Shown piece after piece: positions 37,898 through 47,103 of a DNA stretch of 64,000 nucleotides. Made by a program: the position numbers and the translations under genes. The stretch is taken from positions 62,001 through 126,000 of the forward strand of contig NZ_JAHREP010000001.1 of NCBI RefSeq assembly GCF_019084545.1, read 5' to 3'. A model generated the notes under the pieces. The model searched no databases, was not told the origin of the DNA, and worked only from the letters and a program-made list of their open reading frames with translations. How positions within the stretch are numbered: position 1 is the first letter of the stretch; every line of letters starts with the position of its first letter. The DNA comes from Marinobacterium ramblicola (lineage in GTDB: Bacteria > Pseudomonadota > Gammaproteobacteria > Pseudomonadales > Balneatricaceae).

Positions 37898-38305
37898 TCA
37901 GTGTGCCGGTTGTTTAAAACCGAGCAGGCGCGACAGCATGATCGCCGGACACCACCCGGTGAACGCAGACTGCACCAGGCTCAGCCCGAGAACGCCGGTA
38001 ACCAGTAACAGCTCGACCGGCAGATTGAAGATAAAGACCAGTGCCAGTGTCAGCAGTACCAGTGAGCCGGCGATCATGTGAACGCCCTGATGGACGCTCA
38101 TGCCGTGCCGGCAGCGCTCCTCTTTCAGGCCCAGGGCTCGGAAAATACTCATGGCAGGACACCAGTTGGTGAAAGCGGATTGCAGCAGGTTCAAGCCGAC
38201 AAAGGCGGTCAGATAGTAACCCCAGGGGTGAACGCCATAGCCGATCGCCAGGCTGATCAGAATGACAGAGCCGGCCATTAGGCGCAGGGCAGCGTGGAGA
38301 TTCAT
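37898..38305 (-). CDS. tandem DUF2892 (YgaP-transmembrane-like) membrane protein
   Basis: This 135-residue protein is two copies of the same unit: a Met/Ala-Gly-Ser helix, a second helix, then QSAFTNWCPAMSIFRALG in the first copy and QSAFTGWCPAIMLSRLLG in the second. The conserved WCP recalls the membrane part of the YgaP rhodanese protein. There is no rhodanese domain here. Known DUF2892 proteins often sit with persulfide-sensing ArsR regulators (ygaV-ygaP in E. coli). Its promoter region carries the same inverted repeat as the RND operon. Confidence 0.8.
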   Translation of the reverse strand: MNLHAALRLMAGSVILISLAIGYGVHPWGYYLTAFVGLNLLQSAFTNWCPAMSIFRALGLKEERCRHGMSVHQGVHMIAGSLVLLTLALVFIFNLPVELLLVTGVLGLSLVQSAFTGWCPAIMLSRLLGFKQPAH

Positions 38306-38324
38306 ACCTTAGTATCCTATATAA

Positions 38325-38340
38325 ATTAGATTGTTCTAAT
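38325..38340 (-). promoter_or_regulatory. inverted repeat upstream of DUF2892 gene, second SqrR/BigR-like operator
   Basis: ATTAG (38325-38329), six bases, CTAAT (38336-38340): the same core and spacing as the element in the RND promoter, including the following ATA. It is about 20 bases from the DUF2892 start codon, where a repressor would block initiation. Confidence 0.65.
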
Positions 38341-38441
38341 ATAGCAGCAAGTTTTGCGCTGTGCCAAGGTTTAGATTGGGTCTGGAGTGCCATTAGGCAC
38401 TATGCTACGAAAAGGGATCGGTCTTTCAGGGGAGTGCGAGC

Positions 38442-39347
38442 ATGTTCCACAAGCTACTGGTCAATATCGACGATGATACCGAGCATCTACCGATGGTGGA
38501 GAAGGCCGCCCGGCTTGCCGCCTGTGAAGGGGATCTGGAGCTGTTCTGCGTTGCGTTTCAACCGCTGATTCGCTCGGCGGGGGTATTCAGCGAAGAGGCG
38601 GAGCGGCGCTCGCGGCATGCCTATATGACGCAGTGCGAAGGGCGTCTGGATTACCTTGCCGATCGCATCCGCCTGGATCCGTCGCGGGTGGGGACCGATG
38701 TGTGCTGGGATGAGAACCGGGCCGAGGCGGTGTTGCGCAAATGTGAGCGCTACAGTGCCGACCTGCTGGTCTACCCGGTATCGACACAGCCGGTACTGCT
38801 CCATCATCTGCTGGCACCCGAGGACTGGAGGGTGCTGCGCAAGTGCCCGGTGCCACTGCTGCTCAGCCGAGACCGCAATTGGCCCGAACATCCGCGAATA
38901 GCGGTGGCGCTGGACCCTTTTCATCCGCTTGATGAGCCTGCCGCTCTGGATGGGAAGCTGTTCGGAATCGCCCACCGTCTGGTGCGTGAACTCGAAGGCG
39001 AGCTGCACGTGCTGCATGCGTTCAATGCCTTACCTCAGTCAGCTGTGTTCGATGAGCATCGGATCACCGATTTTGCAGGGCTGCAGGCGAATGTTGCCAA
39101 GGAGCATCGCGAGCGGCTTGAAGCACTGCTTGCTCCCTGGCAGAAAGAAGCCGGGGCTGCCCTGCTTCATCTGCTTGAGGGTGAGTTGCACCAGCGGGTG
39201 CCGCGCATATGCGAGGAGCAGCGTATCGACCTGCTGATCATGGGTAATGTGCGCCGCGGACTGCTCGAACGGCTGTTGGTGGGCAGCAGCGCCGAACGGG
39301 TTCTTGACCGTATTCACTGCGACCTGATGGTGGTCAAGCCGGATTGA
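38442..39347 (+). CDS. tandem universal stress protein (UspE-type)
   Basis: This 301-residue protein has two Usp domains. The first (about 1-145) begins MFHKLLVNIDDDTEHLPMVEKAARLA. The second (about 150-301) begins PRIAVALDP and ends IDLLIMGNVRRGLLERLLVGSSAERVLDRIHCDLMVVK, which contains the ATP-binding G-2x-G-9x-G-like loop. UspE proteins are cytosolic and linked to stress survival and adhesion. It is divergent from the DUF2892 gene, so its promoter shares the region with that operator. Confidence 0.88.
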   Translation: MFHKLLVNIDDDTEHLPMVEKAARLAACEGDLELFCVAFQPLIRSAGVFSEEAERRSRHAYMTQCEGRLDYLADRIRLDPSRVGTDVCWDENRAEAVLRKCERYSADLLVYPVSTQPVLLHHLLAPEDWRVLRKCPVPLLLSRDRNWPEHPRIAVALDPFHPLDEPAALDGKLFGIAHRLVRELEGELHVLHAFNALPQSAVFDEHRITDFAGLQANVAKEHRERLEALLAPWQKEAGAALLHLLEGELHQRVPRICEEQRIDLLIMGNVRRGLLERLLVGSSAERVLDRIHCDLMVVKPD

Positions 39348-39365
39348 ATCAGGCCCCTGAACTCA

Positions 39366-40184
39366 TCAGATGTCGAAACAGGCCCAGATCGGCGCGTGAT
39401 CGGAGGGCTTCTCCATGCCACGAATCTCATAGTCGATCCCGGCTTCGGTGCAACGGTCGAGCAGCGTCTTGGTTGCCATGATCGCATCGATGCGCAGACC
39501 GCGTTTCGGGTCGTCTTCGAAGCCACGGCTGCGGTAGTCGAACCAGCTGAAGCGGTCATTGCACTCGGGATGGCAGTGGCGGAAGGTATCGTGTAACCCC
39601 CAGTCGTAGAGACGTTGCAGCCATTCGCGCTCCTCTGGCTGAAAGCTGGTTTTACCCGTTTTCAGCCAGCGCAGGCGGTTGGCTTCACCGATGCCGATGT
39701 CGAGATCGGTCGGGGAGATATTCAAGTCACCCATGACGACCAAGGGCTGCGATGCCGAGCACTGGTTTTGCAGGTGTTCGAGCAGGTCGGCATAGAATTT
39801 TCGTTTGGCCGGAAACTTGATCTCGTGGGCGATATTCTCGCCCTGGGGAAAATAGCCGTTGATAACACTGAAGCGCTGGCCGGTGTCGCTTTCGTACTCG
39901 CCGATGATCAGCCGGCGTTGTGCCAGCTCATCGTCACCGCTAAACCCTTTCTGAATCGACAGCGGCGGGCGACGCGATAACAGACATACGCCGTAGTGCG
40001 TTTTCTGACCGTAGTACTCGGCGTGATAGCCAAGAGCCTGCATCGCTTCAATCGGGAACTGATCGTCCGCGACCTTGCTCTCCTGTATACCGATGACGTC
40101 CGGCGCATGACGTTCGACTAGGGCTTCGAGTTGGTGTTGGCGGGCGCGGATACCGTTGGTATTGAAGGACACGACTTTGATCAC
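39366..40184 (-). CDS. xthA: exodeoxyribonuclease III (AP endonuclease)
   Basis: This 272-residue endonuclease/exonuclease/phosphatase-fold enzyme cleaves DNA at abasic sites and removes 3' blocks. Motifs are [17 protein letters not shown] (metal Glu), [14 protein letters not shown] and the catalytic SDHAPIW. Length is normal (E. coli 268). The start is GTG 40184 with GGGAG about 9 bases upstream. The frame extends to 40304, but the extra 40 residues are not family-like. It is divergent from gor, which places two oxidative-stress genes side by side. Confidence 0.93.
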   Translation of the reverse strand: MIKVVSFNTNGIRARQHQLEALVERHAPDVIGIQESKVADDQFPIEAMQALGYHAEYYGQKTHYGVCLLSRRPPLSIQKGFSGDDELAQRRLIIGEYESDTGQRFSVINGYFPQGENIAHEIKFPAKRKFYADLLEHLQNQCSASQPLVVMGDLNISPTDLDIGIGEANRLRWLKTGKTSFQPEEREWLQRLYDWGLHDTFRHCHPECNDRFSWFDYRSRGFEDDPKRGLRIDAIMATKTLLDRCTEAGIDYEIRGMEKPSDHAPIWACFDI

Positions 40185-40372
40185 AAGCTGAAACTCCCTG
40201 AAACAGTGCGGACAGTCGCCGGATACTAGCAAAAATGGGACAGGCCATGCGCGGGGATATGATAAATTTTCTCTATATGGGGCTTTTACCCGTTCAATTG
40301 GCATGATCGAGGCTGAAGGCGGTATGGTCTACAGCAGTAAAATGGATATGAATCGTTATTGGGAGCACGTGC

Positions 40373-41740
40373 GTGGCAGAGTTTGATTATGAGTTGTTTG
40401 TTATCGGCGCCGGTTCCGGCGGTGTACGTGCCGGCCGGATGGCCGCGGCCAAAGGTGTCAGGGTCGCAATTGCCGAAGACCTTTACTTGGGTGGCACCTG
40501 TGTCAATGTAGGTTGCGTACCGAAAAAACTGTATGTCTATGCATCCCACTACGCGGAATCTTTCCATGAGGCCCGCGGCTTCGGTCTGCTGGCGGAAGAC
40601 GTCAGCTTTGACTGGTCAGTACTTAGAGACCACAAAAAGTCGGAGATCGCGCGGCTCAACGGTATCTACGGCAATCTGTTGCGCAACTCCGGTTGTGACA
40701 TCATCGATGGGCGTGCCCGTATTAGCGGTGCTCACAGCGTCGAAGTGGCGGGCAAAACCTACACCACCGAGCGGATATTGGTGGCGACCGGCGGCTGGCC
40801 GTTCATCCCCGAGTTTCCGGGTAGTGAGTACGCGATCAGCTCCAACGAGGTATTCGATCTTGAGCAGTTTCCAAAGCGGGTGATCGTGGTCGGTGGCGGC
40901 TATATCGCGGTTGAGTTTGCCGGTATTTTTGCTGGACTTGGCGCGCATACAGAGCTGCTTTATCGCGGCGACATGATTCTGCGTGGTTTCGATAACGAGG
41001 TGCGCGAGTTCACGGCGCAGGAGATCGCGAAGAAGGGCGTCAAGCTCAACCTTAACGCCGATATCGTCAAGATCGAGAAACTGGGTGATGGGGCCTTGGC
41101 GGCGGAACTGGCCGATGGTCGGGTGCTGGAGGCGGATCAGATCCTCTACGCCACCGGACGTACACCGAAGACGCAGGGGCTGGGGCTGGAGCAGATCGGC
41201 GTCGAACTGAGCAAGTCGGGTGCCGTGGTCGTCAACGACAACTTCCAGAGCAGTGTGCCCTCGGTCTATGCCATCGGCGATGTGATCGACCGGGTACAGC
41301 TGACCCCCGTGGCCTTGGCTGAGGGGATGGCACTGGTGCGTCATCTGTACGCGGATGGCGATGCGCGGGTGGATTATGAGTTGATCCCGACGGCAGTGTT
41401 CTGCCAGCCCAATATCGGTACCGTCGGACTCAGCGAAGAGCAGGCGGCGGAGCGCTACGCCAAGGTCGATGTCTATCGATCCGAGTTTCGGGCACTGAAA
41501 CACACCATCAGCGGCAGCGACGAGCGCACCCTGATGAAGATGATCGTCGACAGCGAAACCGACCGGGTTCTCGGTGTGCACATGGTGGGCGCCGAAGCCG
41601 GCGAGATCATCCAGGGTATCGCGGTGGCGTTGAAGGCCGGTGCGACCAAGGCGGTGTTCGACAGCACCATCGGCATACACCCGACGGCCGCCGAGGAGTT
41701 CGTCACCATGCGCGAACCGGCTCGACGCCTGGGGCGCTAA
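40373..41740 (+). CDS. gor: glutathione reductase
   Basis: A 455-residue flavoprotein disulfide reductase that regenerates reduced glutathione with NADPH. FAD site: [17 protein letters not shown]; redox disulfide: [21 protein letters not shown](P) site: [20 protein letters not shown]-terminal active-site His: [12 protein letters not shown]. The KKLYVYA context after the disulfide is the mark of glutathione reductases rather than lipoamide dehydrogenases. The start is GTG with GGGAG upstream, and an intrinsic terminator follows. Confidence 0.95.
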   Translation: MAEFDYELFVIGAGSGGVRAGRMAAAKGVRVAIAEDLYLGGTCVNVGCVPKKLYVYASHYAESFHEARGFGLLAEDVSFDWSVLRDHKKSEIARLNGIYGNLLRNSGCDIIDGRARISGAHSVEVAGKTYTTERILVATGGWPFIPEFPGSEYAISSNEVFDLEQFPKRVIVVGGGYIAVEFAGIFAGLGAHTELLYRGDMILRGFDNEVREFTAQEIAKKGVKLNLNADIVKIEKLGDGALAAELADGRVLEADQILYATGRTPKTQGLGLEQIGVELSKSGAVVVNDNFQSSVPSVYAIGDVIDRVQLTPVALAEGMALVRHLYADGDARVDYELIPTAVFCQPNIGTVGLSEEQAAERYAKVDVYRSEFRALKHTISGSDERTLMKMIVDSETDRVLGVHMVGAEAGEIIQGIAVALKAGATKAVFDSTIGIHPTAAEEFVTMREPARRLGR

Positions 41741-41765
41741 ACGCCTTGCCATCGTTTTAACACGC

Positions 41766-41795
41766 AACGCGGTGCCCAGAGGCACCGCGTTTTTT
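41766..41795 (+). terminator. intrinsic terminator after gor
   Basis: An 11-bp perfect stem, AACGCGGTGCC (41766-41776) with GGCACCGCGTT (41781-41791), loop CAGA, followed by a T-run. It also touches the 3' end of the convergent GGDEF gene. Confidence 0.92.
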
Positions 41796-42831
41796 ATTGG
41801 CCGTCGGGATTCCTGCAGACGCGGTTGCGGCCCTGTTGCTTGGCCTGATATAGCGCCTGATCGGCGCGTTCGATCAGTGTCGGCAGATTGTCTTCAGCAC
41901 GCAGGCAGGTGATGCCGAAGGACGCCGTGATCGAGCTGATCACTGAACCAGAGCTTTTCTGGCGGATACGGATAGCTTCAACCCGCTTGCGCAGCCGCTC
42001 AGCCACCTCTGCTGCGCTCTCATCGTCAAGGCCCGGACCGATTACAGCGAACTCCTCGCCGCCAAACCGCACCGGAATCAGTGGCTCACAGCACTCATCC
42101 TTCAGTATCCGGCCGACATACTGCAGCACCTTGTCGCCCATCAGGTGGCCGTAGGTATCGTTGAAACGTTTGAAGTGATCCACATCGAGCAGGATAAGGC
42201 TCAGCTTCTGCAGGGAACCGAGCTGTATCAGCTGCTCGAGCTCGGTGTCGAATACACGACGGTTGAACAGACCGGTCAGCACATCCACGCTGGCGTCCTG
42301 CCGTGTCTGTTGCAGCTCCTGCTTCAATGCGGCGATCTCCGATTGAGCGGCGTCTATCTGTTGTTGAAACAGCCGGGTAGCGTCGTTGATCGCTTCGGTC
42401 CGCAGGGAGAGCGTACGGATGATCGATTCCAGCGGCAGCGGATCACTTTCTGTCGCGTGGCAGTCGGTCAGAGCGTCGAGGCTTTCACGCAATACGGCGG
42501 AGTAGCTGTCGGTTTGCTCCCAGGCGGCCGATGCCTGTTCGTGAAGGGTGTTGACGAGATTGACCAGTCCGTTGTGGATCTCCTCGGTGTCCTTCGAATC
42601 GTCATGCACCAGATGCTTGCGGAAGAGTTGCTCGCTGAGCAGGTTGGGGCAGGTGCCGTAGGTTTGCAGTGTGGAGTCCAGCGCGGTATTCAGCTCCGGC
42701 AACTGGTTGGAAACATAGGCGTACCACAGCGCGTAGTTCAGCGGATTGGGCGGGATACGGTTTCGCACCATCAAGGGAACCGCCTGGCGGAGATAGTCGG
42801 CGGCTTGACTGGGGGTCTCTTTGTACTTCAT
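41794..42831 (-). CDS. soluble diguanylate cyclase (GGEEF)
   Basis: This 345-residue protein has no membrane helix. The N-terminal 165 residues are helical with a coiled-coil (AINDATRLFQQQIDAAQSEI) and resemble the sensor region of DGCs that begin with PPNPLNYALWYAYV. The GGDEF domain starts at VDVLTGLFNRRVFD, with an intact RFGGEEF loop and no I-site. ATG 42831 has AGGAAG upstream and is preferred over a start 8 codons earlier. It lies downstream of the fieF-like gene on the same strand. Confidence 0.88.
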   Translation of the reverse strand: MKYKETPSQAADYLRQAVPLMVRNRIPPNPLNYALWYAYVSNQLPELNTALDSTLQTYGTCPNLLSEQLFRKHLVHDDSKDTEEIHNGLVNLVNTLHEQASAAWEQTDSYSAVLRESLDALTDCHATESDPLPLESIIRTLSLRTEAINDATRLFQQQIDAAQSEIAALKQELQQTRQDASVDVLTGLFNRRVFDTELEQLIQLGSLQKLSLILLDVDHFKRFNDTYGHLMGDKVLQYVGRILKDECCEPLIPVRFGGEEFAVIGPGLDDESAAEVAERLRKRVEAIRIRQKSSGSVISSITASFGITCLRAEDNLPTLIERADQALYQAKQQGRNRVCRNPDGQ

Positions 42832-42883
42832 TAGAGAACTTCCTGTAACGAACATTCATCCCGCTTGGGACTGATAAACGGCG

Positions 42884-44050
42884 CTATGCGGCGGGTAACC
42901 ACAGGTGAAGTCGGCGAAACCAGAACTGGTTATCGAGCTGTTCCGCCAGGCGCGATTCGAAGTCGGTTGGCGAAAGCCCGTTCCGTTGCAGTAGATTACG
43001 CAGCTCGCTGGACGCCTTGATGTCAATATCGATGTATTCCGGATGGTAGTACAGGGTCAACTCATATTCGGGACACTCACCCAGCTCGCGACTGATCACG
43101 GCATCGACATGTTGAGTGATCTCGGCACGAGGCGGCATGGTCAGACTGTTTTCATCCGGATAGACCTGATCATCATACGTATCGATGTGAAAAATCACAT
43201 GTCCTATATCATCGAAACGGTCCTTGAGCCTCAGTACTGCAACATCGCCGATATAGTGCGCCTCGGCCGCGCTAAGATGGGGCGCAACCTGCAGATGCAT
43301 CTCCAGCATGCTCTGGCTGCCCATGGCGCGGCTTTTGAAACTGTGCACGCTGTCGATGCCATTGACGGACATGATCGTTTCCCGCAGCTCCTTGACCTTG
43401 CTCTCCGGTAGCGCTGTATCCACCAACTCTTCAACACTGCGTGCGACCAGGTCCCAACCGATCTTGCCCACCAGCAGTGCCACCAGGATTGCCGCCAGGC
43501 CATCAAGCCACCAAACGCCCAGCATCGCGCCGGCCACCGCGATGAGTACCACGACCGATGACAGCGCATCGCTGCGGCTGTGCCAGGCATTGGCGATAAT
43601 CAGGTCGGATTTGAGCGCTTTGCCGATACGCAGGGTGTATTGGAAGATCCACTCCTTTCCGAGAATGGAGGCGGCGGCGGCAACCAGAGCCGGCCACGTA
43701 GGCAGAGGCGGTCGGGTCTCGGCGAACAGGCGCAGGATGCTCTCATAGGACATCAGCCCGCCGACCGCGATCAGGATAAGGCCGAGCACGACCGTGCCGA
43801 CGGTTTCAAAGCGGGCATGTCCCCACGGATGGTTACGGTCAGGGGCCTGATGGGAAAGGCGCAGTACCGCGATAACCATAAAGTCGGTGAGCAGGTCGGA
43901 GAGGGAGTGAAGTCCGTCGGCAACCAGCGCAGCAGAGTTGGCAAAGATTCCGATGATGATTTTCAGCGTGCCCAGTACGGCATCGATCACCGATCCTATC
44001 AACGTGACCCGCTCGGCTGCTTTACGGCGTTGGTCTAACTGTTCCTGCAT
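42884..44050 (-). CDS. cation-efflux (CDF/FieF-like) transporter
   Basis: This 388-residue protein has six transmembrane helices (about 15-210) and the two metal motifs ADGLHSLSDLLTD (HxxxD) and NAWHSRSDALSS. A cytoplasmic ZT-dimer domain follows. CDF proteins exchange Zn2+, Fe2+ or Mn2+ for protons. It is about 90 residues longer than E. coli FieF (300), with a C-terminal extension rich in acidic residues and Tyr (YYHPEYIDIDIK). Metal specificity cannot be told from sequence alone. Confidence 0.9.
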   Translation of the reverse strand: MQEQLDQRRKAAERVTLIGSVIDAVLGTLKIIIGIFANSAALVADGLHSLSDLLTDFMVIAVLRLSHQAPDRNHPWGHARFETVGTVVLGLILIAVGGLMSYESILRLFAETRPPLPTWPALVAAAASILGKEWIFQYTLRIGKALKSDLIIANAWHSRSDALSSVVVLIAVAGAMLGVWWLDGLAAILVALLVGKIGWDLVARSVEELVDTALPESKVKELRETIMSVNGIDSVHSFKSRAMGSQSMLEMHLQVAPHLSAAEAHYIGDVAVLRLKDRFDDIGHVIFHIDTYDDQVYPDENSLTMPPRAEITQHVDAVISRELGECPEYELTLYYHPEYIDIDIKASSELRNLLQRNGLSPTDFESRLAEQLDNQFWFRRLHLWLPAA

Positions 44051-44561
44051 ATGTGATCGCCCATATCAACTTTCCATACTGCGCCGAATTTTACAGTGCC
44101 AATAGGGAAAGATGCCAGAAACGCCGCCGATCTATGGGATGTAAAGCGAATGAAACAGGGGCAGGCATTGGAAAACGTTCCGCATGCACCATGGATGTCG
44201 CAAAGGTTACAAAACAGTGTTGCCTTAATCCAATGCGATATAACCGGGATTCTATTCATGCAGAGCTCTTGGTGCATGGGTAACTTATTGATTAAAAATA
44301 GCAAAAAACAAGTGGTTAAAAAATGATCAATCCGAGTAAGGTGACGTAACGATGGGAGCTTGGGAGGTGTTTTGTGGCAGTTTGCACAGTCTTATCCACA
44401 AGAGATGTGGGTAGTGGCTGTAAGCCCCCGTGATTGCTGATGTGTATCTTTTGTGAACAGTTTTCAGAGACACGGGAGAGGTGAGGACCAAGTCTCGGAC
44501 TAGTAGAGGAGTGAAACTGGCTGTAGACTCGTCCGGATAACTAGAACGGACATCGCAGCGA
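44051..44561. other. 511-base intergenic region, no clear gene
   Basis: Several short frames exist here, but none has family features or a good ribosome site. The stretch is AT-richer than its neighbours. It contains one perfect DnaA box TTATCCACA (44392-44400) without companions. It presumably holds the promoters of the divergent cation exporter and BASS transporter; no near-consensus pair was identified. Confidence 0.55.
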
Positions 44562-45443
44562 ATGGAAGCCTCCTCTCTCAGTCAGCTGGTGTTACCGGCG
44601 GCGCTTTTCATGATGATGCTTGGTATCGGCATAACCCTGCAGGGGGCTGATTTCAAGCGAGTGTTCACTGCCCCTCGCGGGCTGTTACTCGGCGCTATCG
44701 GACAGCTGGCGCTGTTGCCGCTGCTGGGTGTTTTGGTTTGCGGGTTGTTCGCATTACCGCCTCTGGTGGCGGCGGGCCTGATGATCGTCACTTTCGCGCC
44801 AGGTGGCGTAACCTCAAACATGATCACCCTGATATCACGCGGGGATATGGCGTTATCGGTAAGCCTTACCGCGTTGAGCAGTCTGGTCGCCCCCTTTACT
44901 CTGCCCCTGTTGACCGCCCTGGTGCTGGCGAAACTGGATCCGGGCACTCAGCTCAACGGATTTCCCTTGCTGCCATCCATTGTAAAGTTGGCGACTGTCA
45001 CCCTGCTGCCGGTGTTGCTGGGGCTGGCGCTGCGTACGCGTTTTCCTCTGGTGTGTCAGCGTTTGCAGCCTGTGGTCAAGGTGTTGGCGGTGCTGGGGTT
45101 CGTCCTGATCGTGGTTGGTATCGTGCGCGCGAACTGGGAGAGGTTGCCGGCCCTACTGGCGCTTTATGCCCCCGCCGTGATGGTTCTTGCGGTGATCGCC
45201 ATGGCGCTGGGTGCGCTGTTGGCGCGTATGGGAGGACTGGGGCCGGCGGGGCAGCGCACGCTGGCGATCGAAGTTGGCATTCAGAACGCCGGCACGGCAT
45301 TAATGGTCAGCAGCTCGCTGCTGGGCAGCGTCGAAATGTCCGCTATCGTGCTGATATACGGCGTCCTGATGCAGGTTCCGGCCGCCTTGCTGATGATCTT
45401 CAGTAATCTTCCCGTTCGCCCCGGAGTAGTGCAGGCAGATTAG
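44562..45443 (+). CDS. BASS-family (bile acid:sodium symporter-like) transporter
   Basis: This 293-residue membrane protein has about nine or ten helices. FAPGGVTSNMITLISRGDMALSVSLTALSS is the conserved sodium-site region, and AIEVGIQNAGTALMVSS is the second crossing motif. Bacterial members carry organic anions with sodium; substrate unknown. Its 3' end overlaps the convergent queE gene by 4 bases. Confidence 0.88.
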   Translation: MEASSLSQLVLPAALFMMMLGIGITLQGADFKRVFTAPRGLLLGAIGQLALLPLLGVLVCGLFALPPLVAAGLMIVTFAPGGVTSNMITLISRGDMALSVSLTALSSLVAPFTLPLLTALVLAKLDPGTQLNGFPLLPSIVKLATVTLLPVLLGLALRTRFPLVCQRLQPVVKVLAVLGFVLIVVGIVRANWERLPALLALYAPAVMVLAVIAMALGALLARMGGLGPAGQRTLAIEVGIQNAGTALMVSSSLLGSVEMSAIVLIYGVLMQVPAALLMIFSNLPVRPGVVQAD

Positions 45444-46072
45444 TCGATGCCGACTATTTTGTGGGTCTGCAGGCTCAGTCGCCACTGTTGATGCGCCATG
45501 CAGTACTCGATGCAGCGTTGCGTATTACTGCTCTGCAGAGGGCCGTCCATCGGTTGCAGGAAAAAGTGATCGAACGCCAGCGCCTCAAAGCGCGTCGGTA
45601 GCGCCAGTGGCTGTGGATAGACCAGTTTAAGTTCGTTGCCCCGAGTAATGACCAGATCCGTTGCTGCCTTGGGGCTGACACATATCCAGTCGATTCCCGC
45701 TGGCAGAGGGCGCGTACCGTTGGTTTCTATGGCTATCTCGAAGCCTCGCGCGTGCAGGGCGTCGACCAACGCTGCGTCGACCTGCAGGGCAGGCTCGCCG
45801 CCGGTGCAGACCACGTAGGGGATGCCGCTATGGGTTTGTGGCCAGAGTGCGGCGATCTGATCGGCCAGTTGCTCGGCATCTCGATATTTCGCGCCGTGTC
45901 GGCCACCGGTACCAACGAACTCGGTATCGCAAAAGTCGCAGATGGCACCGGTTCGATCCTGCTCGCGCCCAGACCAGAGGTTGCAGCCGCTGAAGCGGCA
46001 GAATACCGCTGCACGGCCGCATTGAGCGCCTTCCCCTTGCAGGGTATAGAAGATCTCATAGACGGTGTACAT
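45440..46072 (-). CDS. queE: 7-carboxy-7-deazaguanine synthase
   Basis: This 210-residue radical-SAM enzyme of queuosine synthesis converts 6-carboxytetrahydropterin to 7-carboxy-7-deazaguanine. It has the N-terminal YEIFYTLQGEGAQCGR block. The cluster ligands are Cys30, Cys45 and Cys48, that is CX14CX2C, the enlarged cluster loop known in proteobacterial QueE. CTGGEPALQ is the SAM-binding GGE motif. It lies 6 bases after rdgC on the same strand, so the two are probably co-transcribed. Confidence 0.94.
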   Translation of the reverse strand: MYTVYEIFYTLQGEGAQCGRAAVFCRFSGCNLWSGREQDRTGAICDFCDTEFVGTGGRHGAKYRDAEQLADQIAALWPQTHSGIPYVVCTGGEPALQVDAALVDALHARGFEIAIETNGTRPLPAGIDWICVSPKAATDLVITRGNELKLVYPQPLALPTRFEALAFDHFFLQPMDGPLQSSNTQRCIEYCMAHQQWRLSLQTHKIVGID

Positions 46073-46078
46073 GGCGTC

Positions 46079-46996
46079 TCAGGGCTCCTGCTCGCCATCG
46101 AAGGCGGCGAGAATCTGCGGGATCAGCCGGGTAAACTCCAACCCCAGTTGCGTCACATCGGCATCAAGGGCCGCCAGCTCCTCCTCTGGAGCCTGCTCCT
46201 CCAACTGATCCCGATATTCGTCGGTTCGTTTAAGGCGGTGCAGGGTCAGGTCATCGTGCAGCACCAGGCGTATCTGCTGCTCCCAACACAGGGCCAGACG
46301 GCTTACTCTCATGCCGCCTTCGATGTGCGCCCGAATCTCGTCACTGGTCAGTACCTGACCCTTGACCCGAATAACACCGCTTTCGTCGCCCAGGGTATCC
46401 TTGAGCTCGCATTCCTGCTCCAGCTCAAACCCCTGGGGTAGGGCAGGCTCGCCCATGACCCAGCCTGACAGGCGGTCGCTGGGGGCATGGTTCACTTCCG
46501 GCAGACGAACACGTAGCGAACCAAGTGCATCCCTGAGTTCGGACAGCAGCTGCTCGGCGCGGTTCAGCGATGAGGCATCCACCAGTATCCAGCCCTGCTC
46601 CGGTGAGATCAGCGCGTGTGTAGGGCGGCGCCGGGTAAAGGCGCGGGGCAGCAGCTCGAATGTGACCTCGTCTTTCAGTTGGGCGCGCTCTGTCCTGTAG
46701 ACCTTGCGATCCTCCTCCTGCTCGATCTTTTCCACCTTTTCGTTGAGCGCGTCACGTATAACGCTGCTTGGCAGTATGCGCTCCTCCTGCTGCAGACAGA
46801 TCAGCAGGTAACCGTTGCTGACGAATACCGGCGTCTCGGTTAAGCCATAGGTGGGAGAGGTCCAGCCTGAGCGCTTCTGCTCATGTCGGTTGCATGGGGT
46901 GAACGGCTTGCTCTCCAGCGCCTGTTCGAGTCTCTGCGCATTGAACTCGGCATCGGGCGAGAAACGGTACCAGACAGCATTTTTAAACCAGAGCAT
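46079..46996 (-). CDS. rdgC: recombination-associated protein RdgC
   Basis: This 305-residue protein is close to the E. coli length (303). The N-terminus MLWFKNAVWYRFSPD and the HEQKRSGWTSPTYG segment are typical of RdgC, a ring-shaped DNA-binding protein that limits RecA loading. It is followed by queE after 6 bases. AGGAGG precedes the start. Confidence 0.95.
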   Translation of the reverse strand: MLWFKNAVWYRFSPDAEFNAQRLEQALESKPFTPCNRHEQKRSGWTSPTYGLTETPVFVSNGYLLICLQQEERILPSSVIRDALNEKVEKIEQEEDRKVYRTERAQLKDEVTFELLPRAFTRRRPTHALISPEQGWILVDASSLNRAEQLLSELRDALGSLRVRLPEVNHAPSDRLSGWVMGEPALPQGFELEQECELKDTLGDESGVIRVKGQVLTSDEIRAHIEGGMRVSRLALCWEQQIRLVLHDDLTLHRLKRTDEYRDQLEEQAPEEELAALDADVTQLGLEFTRLIPQILAAFDGEQEP

Positions 46997-47062
46997 CGAG
47001 CCTCCTGATCGGTACCCTGATGACAGGGTAAGAGAGTAGAGGCGCGCATTATTGTGGGCGAG

Positions 47063-47088
47063 GGGCCGGGATGCAAGTTTTCCGGCCC
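47063..47088 (-). terminator. weak terminator-like hairpin after apt
   Basis: GGGCCGG (47063-47069) and CCGGCCC (47082-47088) form a 7-bp GC stem 16 bases beyond the apt stop on the minus strand, without a T-run. Partial termination before rdgC is plausible. Confidence 0.4.
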
Positions 47089-47103
47089 GCTATCCGTTTG
47101 TCG

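Noticed and set aside
44035-44326. Short open frames on both strands upstream of the cation exporter gene
   Set aside because: No family features, no ribosome site and mutual overlap; likely random frames in a non-coding gap.
44392-44400. Perfect DnaA box considered as part of a replication origin
   Set aside because: No other DnaA boxes, AT-rich 13-mers, or dnaA/dnaN/parAB genes are nearby.
47013-47030. TACCCTG-N4-CAGGGTA inverted repeat considered as apt terminator
   Set aside because: No T-run follows and it lies immediately upstream of the rdgC ribosome site; more likely incidental or a leader hairpin.
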